Part shown: piece after piece, positions 1 through 6,250 of the stretch
Numbering within the stretch: position 1 is the stretch's first letter
Layout: each line of letters starts with the position of its first letter
Assembly (NCBI GenBank): GCA_949499045.1
Contig: CATEEE010000061.1
Coordinates: 1-6,351, forward strand
Length of the DNA: 6,351 bases
DNA from: Marinobacterium sp. xm-d-530
GTDB taxonomy: Bacteria > Pseudomonadota > Gammaproteobacteria > Pseudomonadales > Balneatricaceae
Direction of reading: 5' to 3'
The notes under the pieces: model-generated
The model's input: the letters and a program-made list of their open reading frames with translations, nothing else
What the model was told of the DNA's origin: nothing
The model's database searches: none
Translations under genes and position numbers: made by a program

Positions 1-18
1 AGGCCGTGTAACATCAAC

Positions 19-38
19 AGCGGTTCACCAGAACCGCT
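19..38 (-). terminator. Perfect inverted repeat after fklB, probable transcription terminator
   Basis: AGCGGTTC and GAACCGCT form a perfect 8-bp GC-containing stem around a 4-nt loop (ACCA on the plus strand). It begins 24 nt past the fklB stop codon. Read on the minus strand, the tract after the stem is GTTGATGTT, which is only moderately T-rich, so this is a weak-tailed intrinsic terminator at best. The window edge hides what lies beyond, and the hairpin could also serve a convergent gene or be a copy of a dispersed repeat. Confidence 0.5.
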
Positions 39-39
39 T

Positions 40-61
40 CGATGAAAGTGCAAGCTCATCG
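40..61 (-). other. Second small inverted repeat next to the fklB stop
   Basis: CGATGA (40-45) and TCATCG (56-61) can form a 6-bp stem with a 10-nt loop. It sits immediately after the fklB stop codon and directly before the 19-38 hairpin. It has no T tract of its own. It may add to mRNA 3'-end structure, but a stem this short could be chance. Confidence 0.25.
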
Positions 62-62
62 C

Positions 63-689
63 TTACAGAACGTCCAGTAGCTCAACTTCGAATAGAAGTG
101 TTGAGTAAGGAGGGATGCCGCCAGGAGAGCCTTGCGCACCGTAGGCTAGGTTGTAAGGGATGAATAGGCGCCATTTAGAGCCTTTTGGCATCAACTGAAG
201 TGCTTCAGTCCAACCTGCAATAACACCGGTCACCGGGAATTCAATCGGTTGGCCGCGCTCGACAGAGCTGTCGAAGACAGAGCCATCAGTGAATGTGCCA
301 TGGTAGTGAACACGCACTTTATTAGATGTTGTTGGCTTTTCAGCATCCGCATCACCTGCCGAAAGGATTTCGTACTGAAGACCCGATTCGGTAACGGTGA
401 CTTCGTCACGCTTTGCGTTGTCGTCTAGGAACTGTTGGCCAGCGGCTGCTTTCTCTTTCGCTTCCGCTTCCTGTTGAGCGCGAAGACGTTCGGTTAGCTC
501 ATTGAATGCCGCTTGTAGATCTTCTGGTTCAACGTGCATCGTTTCACCAGCGAAAGAGGCTTTAAGGCCAAAGGCAACCGCGTTAATGTCTACACCGTCA
601 AACCCGTTTTGTGCCAGTTGATCACCCATCTGACGGCCAATTCCGTAGCTGGCGCGTTGTTCTATTGTTTCTAATTTAATGTCGCTCAT
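63..689 (-). CDS. fklB: FKBP-type peptidyl-prolyl cis-trans isomerase, FKBP22/FklB type
   Basis: This 208-residue protein catalyses cis-trans isomerisation of Xaa-Pro bonds and probably helps proteins fold in the cytoplasm. No signal peptide is visible. It closely resembles E. coli FklB (206 aa) along its length. Residues 1-95 correspond to the N-terminal helical domain that dimerises the family and binds unfolded clients, including the conserved ASYGIG-like start at 13-18 and a charged Ala/Glu/Lys helix near 70-95. Residues 100-208 are the FKBP domain. The aromatic pocket known from FKBP12 appears complete: Y129, F139-D140, V156-I157, W160, Y183 and F200. The ATG has only a weak upstream TGGA-like ribosome site. 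The gene follows the M23 peptidase gene after 49 nt and is probably the last gene of the xseA unit. It is shorter than Mip/FkpA homologues and lacks their export signal, so FklB is the better name. Confidence 0.93.
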   Translation of the reverse strand: MSDIKLETIEQRASYGIGRQMGDQLAQNGFDGVDINAVAFGLKASFAGETMHVEPEDLQAAFNELTERLRAQQEAEAKEKAAAGQQFLDDNAKRDEVTVTESGLQYEILSAGDADAEKPTTSNKVRVHYHGTFTDGSVFDSSVERGQPIEFPVTGVIAGWTEALQLMPKGSKWRLFIPYNLAYGAQGSPGGIPPYSTLLFEVELLDVL

Positions 690-738
690 GATTATCCAAA
701 TGTTTCGTTTAAGAACGGCGCGCAGGGTAACACATTCA

Positions 739-1551
739 TTACTGTTGAACGAATAGCAGTGGGTCTACACGCTGATTGTTCAGACTCACGCCCCAGTGCA
801 GATGTGGTCCTGTTACACGTCCTGTTGCACCGACCAACCCGATCTGATGCCCCTGATCGATTTGATCACCAATTTTGACGTCAATTCGGCTCATGTGGCA
901 GTACATGGTTGATAGACCATGTCCGTGATCGATGATCACCGTATTGCCATTAAAGAAGTAATCCCCTACCGCGGTTACTGTTCCTTTAGCTGCTGCTTTA
1001 ATCGGTGATTTGTCGGGTGCTGCAATGTCCAGTCCAGAGTGAGGTGCACGTGGCTGATCATTGAAAAATCGTTTCAGTCCAAAGGCGCTGGAATAGGGGC
1101 CTTCAGCAGGCATTGCAAGAGTCAGTGTGGGGGTGTCAGTCTCTGTAAATAGTTTGTAAGCGCTCTTTTGTTCAACGGACTCTCGTTTCCAGCGAGCAAC
1201 TTGTTTGGGGTCAGGTTCAACGTATTTACGCTGCTTAATCTTCAAACGCTGTTCTGGATAGGCTTTATCGTCTAATTGAAAGGTTAGCGTTTTGCCATTG
1301 AATTTTAGCTCCTGTGCCTTACCCACAGTTGCCTTCAGACTAATGCCCGCTACGGCAGTCCACTGACCGTTTTGGTCAACCACCATGACACGGTAGCCAT
1401 CATAGGTAACGTCTGGTGCTGGTTCGCTACTGGGCAAACCTAGGTCAACGATGGCGATACCGCCCGGTACACGAGACTCTGTGGGTAGTGCATTCGCAAC
1501 AAGGCTGAATAGCGTCAGTGAAAGTGTCATTAGAAACAGGGGTAATCGCAT
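739..1551 (-). CDS. Secreted M23-family zinc metallopeptidase (LytM-like cell-wall hydrolase)
   Basis: This is a predicted periplasmic peptidoglycan endopeptidase of 270 aa. I place the start at the ATG at 1551 because the protein then opens with a clean signal peptide: MRLP, a hydrophobic stretch to residue 18, then a signal peptidase I-type ANA site at 19-21. A GGAG ribosome site also sits 5 nt upstream. A TTG 11 codons earlier would extend the frame but would put a charged tail ahead of the signal. Residues 24-110 resemble the N-terminal all-beta domain often found in this group (inferred). Residues 150-265 are the LytM domain. Zinc ligands H171 and D175 (HxxxD) and H252 (of HLH 250-252), and catalytic histidines H219 and H250, are all present. 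It is therefore expected to be active, unlike the degenerate EnvC and NlpD activators. The gene lies 29 nt after xseA, an adjacency I recall from other gammaproteobacteria. Substrate specificity cannot be read from sequence. Confidence 0.9.
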   Translation of the reverse strand: MRLPLFLMTLSLTLFSLVANALPTESRVPGGIAIVDLGLPSSEPAPDVTYDGYRVMVVDQNGQWTAVAGISLKATVGKAQELKFNGKTLTFQLDDKAYPEQRLKIKQRKYVEPDPKQVARWKRESVEQKSAYKLFTETDTPTLTLAMPAEGPYSSAFGLKRFFNDQPRAPHSGLDIAAPDKSPIKAAAKGTVTAVGDYFFNGNTVIIDHGHGLSTMYCHMSRIDVKIGDQIDQGHQIGLVGATGRVTGPHLHWGVSLNNQRVDPLLFVQQ

Positions 1552-1553
1552 AC

Positions 1554-1560
1554 TTTCTCC
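1554..1560 (-). promoter_or_regulatory. Ribosome binding site that sets the M23 peptidase start
   Basis: On the minus strand GGAGAAA precedes ATG (1551-1549), with 5 nt between GGAG and the start codon. It is the best Shine-Dalgarno match on the minus strand of this window. It supports the ATG at 1551 over the in-frame TTG at 1584, which overlaps the xseA stop codon. Confidence 0.75.
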
Positions 1561-1580
1561 GTTAGTTTTCTTTTTGCAAA

Positions 1581-2936
1581 TCAAGCGTCGGTTTCGGTTT
1601 GGATATCGCTCACTGTGGATGTGATAGAGCCTTTTTGTAATCGGATATTGATACTCTGTCCGGCCTTAACTTGGCGTGAATCGCGTATCACCTCGTGCTG
1701 ATCAGTCGTCGCCAAGGCATAGCCACGTTCGAGTGTCGCTAGTGGACTAATGGCCTGTAGGCGGCCTACTTTTTCAGCCAGTTCCAGTTTTCGTCGATCA
1801 ATTTTTGTCTGTGTGAGACTTTCTAATCGACTCATTAGTTGTTTTATCTGTTCTTGATGAGCAGTGAGTGTTTTGCTTGGATTGAGGCGACTCAATTGAT
1901 TCAGGTTTTGATTAAGCTGAGTGCGTTTGTCGCGCATCATTCGGTTCATGGCGCTGTGCAGTCGCAACTCTAACTCGTCGCAACGCTGGACCTGCTCTCG
2001 TATACGCTCGCCGGGGTGTCTTAGTCGTTGCCTTAGGCTGTTTAGTTGAGCCTGTTTTGCTGTCAGAACCCAATCAAATCGTTGTTTTAGCGCGCGTTCT
2101 GCGCGATTGATATTGGCTAATATCTCGGCACCATTTGGGCTGAGTAACTCGGCCGCTGCTGAAGGCGTTGGGGCTCTTAAATCGGCCACCATATCGGCAA
2201 TGGAGAAGTCGACTTCGTGTCCCACTGCCGACACGGTCGGGATCTTTGAATTGGCTAGGCTGAGAGCGACGGACTCTTCGTTAAAAGGCCATAGGTCCTC
2301 CAGTGAACCGCCGCCACGTCCAACGATCAGAACATCAGCAATCCCTTCGCGGTTTGCCAGTTCAATGGCTTTTACGATTTGCCCCGCAGCTTCATTGCCT
2401 TGAACAGCTGTCGGATACAGCCTGACAGGCAGTCCAGGGTAGCGACGTTTGAGTACCGTTAAGATGTCGTGAATGGCTGCTCCGGTAGGGGAGGTAATCA
2501 CGCCTATGCATTTTGGGTGTTCCGGGATCGGTTTTTTTCGATCCGCTTCAAACAGTCCTTGCGCTTGCAGTTTGAGCTTCAGCTTCTCGAATAGAACCTG
2601 TAGTTGTCCCTGGCCATCTTGTTCCATCGCGCTACAGATCATCTGATAGTCGCCACGCCCTTCATAAAGACTGACGCGCCCAGTGACAACCACCTGGTCA
2701 CCCTCTTTGGGAGCAAAGTTCACTCTCAGGTTGTTACCGCGAAACATCGCGCAGCGAACCTGGGCTTTTTGATCTTTAAGCGTGAAGTACCAGTGGCCAG
2801 AACTTGGTTTGGCAAGGTTGCTGATTTCGCCAACTACCCTGATCGAAAGAAAGGAGTTTTCAAGCAGCGATTTGACCTGCTTGTTTAACTCGCTCACAGC
2901 GATTGCTGTTCGGCTTGAAGGGGCTTGAACATTCAT
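1581..2936 (-). CDS. xseA: Exodeoxyribonuclease VII large subunit
   Basis: This is the catalytic subunit of exonuclease VII, which with several copies of XseB degrades single-stranded DNA from either end to oligonucleotides during mismatch repair and DNA damage processing. At 451 aa it is close to E. coli XseA (456 aa). Residues 10-105 are the OB-fold DNA-binding domain, with the family motif SGHWYFTLKD at 46-55. The catalytic domain follows, with ITSPTGAAIHDI (147-158), RGGGSLEDLWPFNEE (207-221) and SAVGHEVDFSIADMVADLRA (236-255). By alignment from memory, D157, R207, H240 and D243 match the residues shown to be essential in the E. coli enzyme. Residues 275-395 are a long charged, Gln/Leu-rich coiled coil where XseB would bind, and ERGYA at 403-407 begins the C-terminal segment. 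xseB is not in the window. The ATG has no strong Shine-Dalgarno sequence and is overlapped by a three-codon upstream frame. The gene is divergent from guaB and probably leads the minus-strand unit. Confidence 0.97.
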   Translation of the reverse strand: MNVQAPSSRTAIAVSELNKQVKSLLENSFLSIRVVGEISNLAKPSSGHWYFTLKDQKAQVRCAMFRGNNLRVNFAPKEGDQVVVTGRVSLYEGRGDYQMICSAMEQDGQGQLQVLFEKLKLKLQAQGLFEADRKKPIPEHPKCIGVITSPTGAAIHDILTVLKRRYPGLPVRLYPTAVQGNEAAGQIVKAIELANREGIADVLIVGRGGGSLEDLWPFNEESVALSLANSKIPTVSAVGHEVDFSIADMVADLRAPTPSAAAELLSPNGAEILANINRAERALKQRFDWVLTAKQAQLNSLRQRLRHPGERIREQVQRCDELELRLHSAMNRMMRDKRTQLNQNLNQLSRLNPSKTLTAHQEQIKQLMSRLESLTQTKIDRRKLELAEKVGRLQAISPLATLERGYALATTDQHEVIRDSRQVKAGQSINIRLQKGSITSTVSDIQTETDA

Positions 2937-3037
2937 CCATTCATGCTAGCGGTTGTTGACGCTTTTTAACAGAGGGAATCGTTTTGTGCGGCGCAGAAAA
3001 AAGGGAGAAAAATGCCGCTATTTGCTGCGACTTTAGA

Positions 3038-3066
3038 TTGATAAAAAAGGCGAATTTTAGTAATAT
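3038..3066 (+). promoter_or_regulatory. Predicted sigma70 promoter of guaB
   Basis: TTGATA (3038-3043) matches the -35 consensus at 5 of 6 positions. It is followed by a 17-bp spacer and TAATAT (3061-3066), a 4 of 6 match to the -10 hexamer. An alternative -10, TATATT at 3064-3069, matches better but would need a 20-bp spacer. Transcription would start around 3072-3075, leaving a leader of about 32-35 nt before the guaB ATG. The GGGC just downstream of the -10 resembles the GC-rich discriminators of stringently controlled promoters; that guaB is repressed by ppGpp here is inference. Confidence 0.65.
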
Positions 3067-3069
3067 ATT

Positions 3070-3086
3070 GGGCTAATTTTTTGCCC
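3070..3086 (+). promoter_or_regulatory. Small inverted repeat at the guaB transcription start
   Basis: GGGC (3070-3073) and GCCC (3083-3086) are inverted repeats. The pairing can extend to GGGC-AA / TT-GCCC with one bulged T, around a T-rich loop. Because its left arm overlaps the predicted start site, it may act as a DNA operator rather than an RNA hairpin. A similar arrangement occurs in front of guaA. Function is unproven. Confidence 0.3.
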
Positions 3087-3106
3087 ATTTAGACAGGTTT
3101 TTTAGA

Positions 3107-4576
3107 ATGTTACGAATTGTTGAAGAGGCTTTGACCTTTGATGATGTACTTCTCGTTCCCGCTTATTCAGAAGTGTTACCTAACGCTGTTAGTTTGAAAA
3201 CGCGTCTGACCAAGGGTATCGAACTCAACATCCCACTGGTTTCTGCGGCGATGGATACCGTAACAGAATCTCGCCTTGCAATCGCAATGGCTCAAGAGGG
3301 TGGTATCGGTATCATTCACAAAAACCTGACCATCGAACAGCAGGCTGAAAACGTTCGCCGAGTTAAAAAGTTTGAGGCGGGTGTTGTGACCGATCCTGTC
3401 ACTTGTAAACCTACAACAACCGTTCGCGAAATCATCGCACTGTCGCGTGAAGTGGGTTTCTCTGGTTTCCCTGTTGTTGATAACGGTGATCTGGTCGGTA
3501 TCGTGACTAGCCGAGACGTTCGTTTTGAAGAGAACTTAGAGACGCCGGTCTCTAACATCATGACATCGAAAGAGCGTCTAGTGACTGTGGGTGAGGATGC
3601 GACTCATAAAGAGATTTCTGACCTTCTTCGTAAGCACCGTATCGAGAAACTGCTAACCGTTAACGAGCAGTTCCAGCTAACAGGTATGGTAACCGTAAAA
3701 GATATGAACAAAGCGCAGGCGTACCCAAATGCAGCTAAAGATTCACGTGGTCGTCTACTGGTCGGTGCTGCAGTAGGTACCGGCGCGGATACAGAGGCGC
3801 GTGTTGCAGCTCTGGCTGAAGCGGGTGCTGATGTTATTGTTGTTGATACGGCACATGGTCATTCAAAAGGGGTTATCGATCGCGTTCGTTGGGTTAAGCA
3901 GAACTTCCCTGACGTACAGGTGATCGGCGGCAATATTGCAACGGCAGACGCTGCGATTGCGCTGGCGGACGCAGGTGCTGACGGCGTTAAAGTGGGTATC
4001 GGTCCTGGTTCTATCTGTACGACGCGTATCGTTGCAGGTATCGGCGTGCCTCAGATTAGTGCCGTAGCGAATGTGGCAGAAGCCATGGCTGAGCGCGGTG
4101 TGCCGCTTATTGCGGACGGTGGTATCCGTTTCTCGGGTGATATCTCTAAAGCGATTGTTGCTGGAGCCTCTGCTGTGATGGTGGGCTCTATGCTTGCTGG
4201 TACCGATGAGGCACCTGGTGAAGTGGAACTGTTCCAAGGCCGTGCCTTTAAGTCCTACCGTGGCATGGGTTCTTTGGGGGCTATGTCTGGTTCTACGGGT
4301 TCTTCAGATCGTTACTTCCAAGATGCGAAAGCAGGTGAAGATAAACTTGTCCCAGAGGGTATCGAAGGGCGTGTACCTTCTAAAGGTCCACTGGCCGGTG
4401 TCGTGCATCAGTTGATGGGCGGTCTTCGCGCCTCTATGGGTTACACCGGTTCGGGCGATATCGATACCATGCGTACTAAACCAGAGTTTGTTCGCATCAC
4501 CAATGCGGGTATGAGCGAAAGCCACGTGCATGATGTCAGCATCACGAAAGAGGCGCCAAACTACCGCGTCGGTTAA
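3107..4576 (+). CDS. guaB: IMP dehydrogenase
   Basis: This enzyme oxidises IMP to XMP with NAD+, the first committed and usually rate-limiting step of GMP synthesis, in the cytoplasm as tetramers or octamers. At 489 aa it is one residue longer than the E. coli enzyme (488). The catalytic TIM barrel is split by a Bateman module of two CBS domains at about 92-149 and 153-210, the site where purine nucleotides bind allosterically in bacterial homologues. The IMP loop GPGSICTTR (299-307) carries catalytic Cys304. IADGGIR (335-341) contains the phosphate-binding Asp337, VVDTAHGHS (245-253) includes the NAD-site Asp247, and the mobile flap has the Arg402-Tyr403 pair that activates water. All key residues are intact. 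The ATG follows a modest ACAGG ribosome site by 9 nt. Its own promoter lies upstream and an intrinsic terminator directly after the stop, so guaB may be transcribed mostly alone, with partial readthrough into guaA. Confidence 0.98.
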   Translation: MLRIVEEALTFDDVLLVPAYSEVLPNAVSLKTRLTKGIELNIPLVSAAMDTVTESRLAIAMAQEGGIGIIHKNLTIEQQAENVRRVKKFEAGVVTDPVTCKPTTTVREIIALSREVGFSGFPVVDNGDLVGIVTSRDVRFEENLETPVSNIMTSKERLVTVGEDATHKEISDLLRKHRIEKLLTVNEQFQLTGMVTVKDMNKAQAYPNAAKDSRGRLLVGAAVGTGADTEARVAALAEAGADVIVVDTAHGHSKGVIDRVRWVKQNFPDVQVIGGNIATADAAIALADAGADGVKVGIGPGSICTTRIVAGIGVPQISAVANVAEAMAERGVPLIADGGIRFSGDISKAIVAGASAVMVGSMLAGTDEAPGEVELFQGRAFKSYRGMGSLGAMSGSTGSSDRYFQDAKAGEDKLVPEGIEGRVPSKGPLAGVVHQLMGGLRASMGYTGSGDIDTMRTKPEFVRITNAGMSESHVHDVSITKEAPNYRVG

Positions 4577-4598
4577 GACCCAGTTTTTAGACATTTAG

Positions 4599-4631
4599 TG
4601 GGGTAACTCAGGTTGCCCCATTTTTAGTTTT
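4599..4631 (+). terminator. Intrinsic terminator between guaB and guaA
   Basis: TGGGGTAAC (4599-4607) and GTTGCCCCA (4612-4620) form a 9-bp stem with one G-U wobble and the 4-nt loop TCAG. TTTTTAGTTTT follows directly (4621-4631). GC-rich stem, tight loop and adjacent T tract are the full signature of a rho-independent terminator. It begins 23 nt after the guaB stop codon and ends 35 nt before guaA. Since I see no good promoter after it, it should limit guaA transcription, or be a conditional attenuator, rather than isolate the two genes. Confidence 0.8.
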
Positions 4632-4633
4632 AA

Positions 4634-4646
4634 GGGCAGTTTGCCC
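4634..4646 (+). other. Second hairpin upstream of guaA
   Basis: GGGCA (4634-4638) and TGCCC (4642-4646) form a perfect 5-bp stem with the 3-nt loop GTT. It starts 2 nt after the terminator T tract and ends 20 nt before the guaA ATG. GGGCA can alternatively pair with TGCCC at 4614-4618 inside the terminator's right arm, which would break the terminator. No T tract follows this hairpin, so it is not itself a terminator. Confidence 0.4.
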
Positions 4647-4666
4647 GCAGTTGGAATCAGAGAGAA

Positions 4667-6247
4667 ATGAGCCAAGATATCCATTCGCAACGCATACTTA
4701 TCCTAGATTTTGGATCGCAATACACCCAGTTGATCGCACGTCGTGTCCGTGAAATTGGCGTCTACTCAGAGATCTATGCTTGGGATATGGACGAAGCTGA
4801 TATTCGTGCATTCAACCCAAAGGGTATCATTCTAGCCGGTGGACCTGAGTCTGTGACGGAGTTGGATTCACCTCGTGCCCCACAGGTTGTTTTCGATCTA
4901 GGTGTTCCCGTTCTGGGTATTTGTTACGGCATGCAAACCATGGCTGAACAGCTTGGCGGTAAAGTGGCTTCATCGGACGAGCGTGAATTCGGTTATGCAC
5001 GTGTCCGTTTGATGGATAACGCCAGTCGTCTGCTTGAAGGGATCGAAGACCACATGGCGAACAACGGTGTCATGTCGTTGGATGTCTGGATGAGCCACGG
5101 CGACAAAGTCGTCGAGTTGCCTGAAGGTTTCTCAATCATCGCGGCTACTGAGTCAGCGCCTGTCGCTGCAATGTGTGATCCTGCTCGTCAGCTATACGGC
5201 GTGCAGTTTCACCCAGAGGTGACTCACACGAAACAGGGTCTGCGTATTCTTGAACGTTTTGTTCGTGAAATCTGTGGCACTGAAGCGCTTTGGACTCCTG
5301 CAAATATCATCGCGGATCTGGTTGAGCGTGTTCAAGCCCAGGTGGCTGACAACAAGGTATTACTTGGCCTTTCGGGTGGTGTTGACTCATCTGTTGTCGC
5401 AGCGCTACTGCATAAAGCGATTGGCGATAAGCTCACTTGTGTCTTCGTTGATAACGGTCTTCTGCGTAAGAACGAGGGCGACCAGGTCATGGAGATGTTT
5501 GCTAACAACATGGGTGTTCGTGTCATTCGCTCTGATTCTGAAGATCTATTCTTGGGTCGCCTCAAAGGTGAAGCGGATCCAGAGAAAAAGCGTAAAATTA
5601 TTGGTAATACCTTCATTGAAGTCTTTGATGATGAAGCGGCTAAGCTGACTGAATGTCGTTTCTTGGCACAAGGCACCATCTACCCAGACGTGATTGAGTC
5701 GGCGGCTTCAAAGACGGGTAAAGCGCATGTCATTAAGTCGCACCACAATGTTGGTGGTCTGCCTGAGGATATGGCTTTCGAGTTGGTTGAGCCACTGCGT
5801 GAACTGTTTAAAGACGAAGTTCGCAAGATCGGTCTTGAGTTGGGCCTTCCTTACGATATGGTCTACCGTCACCCATTCCCTGGCCCTGGTTTGGGTGTTC
5901 GTATCTTGGGTGAAGTTAAGAAAGAGTATGCCGACATTCTTCGTGAGGCTGATGCGATCTTTATCGAAGAGCTGCATAAAGCGGATTGGTACCACAAAAC
6001 AAGTCAGGCTTTTGCGGTGTTCCTTCCTGTGAAGTCGGTGGGTGTCGTTGGCGATGGTCGTCGTTACGAGTGGGTCATTGCGATTCGTGCCGTTGAAACG
6101 ATCGACTTTATGACGGCTCGCTGGGCTCATCTGCCTTACGAACTGCTTGAGACAGTCTCTGGCCGTATCATCAACGAGATCCCGCAGGTCTCACGTGTGA
6201 CATACGATGTTTCAAGTAAACCGCCAGCAACGATTGAGTGGGAGTAA
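4667..6247 (+). CDS. guaA: GMP synthase (glutamine-hydrolysing)
   Basis: This cytoplasmic enzyme converts XMP to GMP using ATP and ammonia released from glutamine. It is 526 aa, against 525 in E. coli, with all domains present. Residues 8-205 are the class I glutamine amidotransferase domain: LGICYG (83-88) holds nucleophile Cys86, and FHPEV (181-185) gives His182 and Glu184 of the triad. Residues 210-400 are the ATP pyrophosphatase domain, with P-loop SGGVDSS at 236-242. The C-terminal dimerisation and XMP-binding domain follows (about 400-526), including HPFPGPGLGVR at 402-412 and the conserved end KPPATIEWE. The start is the ATG after an AGAGAG purine run, a moderate ribosome site. It lies 90 nt after guaB with a terminator between them, so regulated readthrough or an unrecognised promoter must supply its mRNA. 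A GGAG overlapping its last codons appears to serve the next gene. Confidence 0.98.
   Translation: MSQDIHSQRILILDFGSQYTQLIARRVREIGVYSEIYAWDMDEADIRAFNPKGIILAGGPESVTELDSPRAPQVVFDLGVPVLGICYGMQTMAEQLGGKVASSDEREFGYARVRLMDNASRLLEGIEDHMANNGVMSLDVWMSHGDKVVELPEGFSIIAATESAPVAAMCDPARQLYGVQFHPEVTHTKQGLRILERFVREICGTEALWTPANIIADLVERVQAQVADNKVLLGLSGGVDSSVVAALLHKAIGDKLTCVFVDNGLLRKNEGDQVMEMFANNMGVRVIRSDSEDLFLGRLKGEADPEKKRKIIGNTFIEVFDDEAAKLTECRFLAQGTIYPDVIESAASKTGKAHVIKSHHNVGGLPEDMAFELVEPLRELFKDEVRKIGLELGLPYDMVYRHPFPGPGLGVRILGEVKKEYADILREADAIFIEELHKADWYHKTSQAFAVFLPVKSVGVVGDGRRYEWVIAIRAVETIDFMTARWAHLPYELLETVSGRIINEIPQVSRVTYDVSSKPPATIEWE
6241..6244 (+). promoter_or_regulatory. Ribosome binding site of the NnrU-like gene, inside the guaA end
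   Basis: GGAG lies in the last two sense codons of guaA, with TAAGCT (stop codon plus three bases) between it and the ATG at 6251. The 6-nt spacing is near ideal. Ribosomes finishing guaA would be placed directly over the next start, which suggests translational coupling. Confidence 0.65.
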
Positions 6248-6250
6248 GCT

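Larger units (their letters stand above)
2937..3106. other. Divergent intergenic region between xseA and guaB
   Basis: These 170 bp hold the control regions of both transcription units and become AT-rich towards guaB. A good guaB promoter is visible. I could not find a convincing promoter pair for xseA: a TAAAAT hexamer on the minus strand at 3059-3054 lacks a matching -35. I also see no sequence resembling the enterobacterial PurR box (ACGCAAACGTTTTCGT type). GCGGC (2988-2992) and GCCGC (3014-3018) could pair, but the stem is short and the loop long. Confidence 0.6.

Noticed and set aside
691..696. GATAAT just before fklB on the minus strand as a -10 box
   Set aside because: It lies two bases from the fklB ATG, so transcripts would begin inside the gene or be leaderless, and no -35 hexamer sits at the right distance.
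2107..2888. Open frames on the plus strand opposite xseA (2107-2403 and 2604-2888)
   Set aside because: They lie wholly inside xseA, a clear full-length gene, show no family resemblance, and have no sensible upstream signals.
3054..3059. TAAAAT on the minus strand as the xseA -10
   Set aside because: The -35 position falls in an A-run with no match to TTGACA, and the resulting leader would be over 100 nt. It is too weak to call.
3863..4594. Minus-strand frames opposite guaB, rich in His, Thr and Arg
   Set aside because: Their composition is what antisense reading of a conserved coding gene produces. No domain is recognisable and guaB is intact across the region.
4613..4641. Promoter for guaA within the terminator region, using TTGCCC as -35
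   Set aside because: The hexamer 17 bp downstream (GCAGTT) does not resemble a -10 box, and TTGCCC is better explained as the terminator's right arm.
5250..6130. Alternative frames in guaA on both strands
   Set aside because: guaA is intact with all motifs. These frames look like shifted or antisense translations, with no plausible starts or domains.
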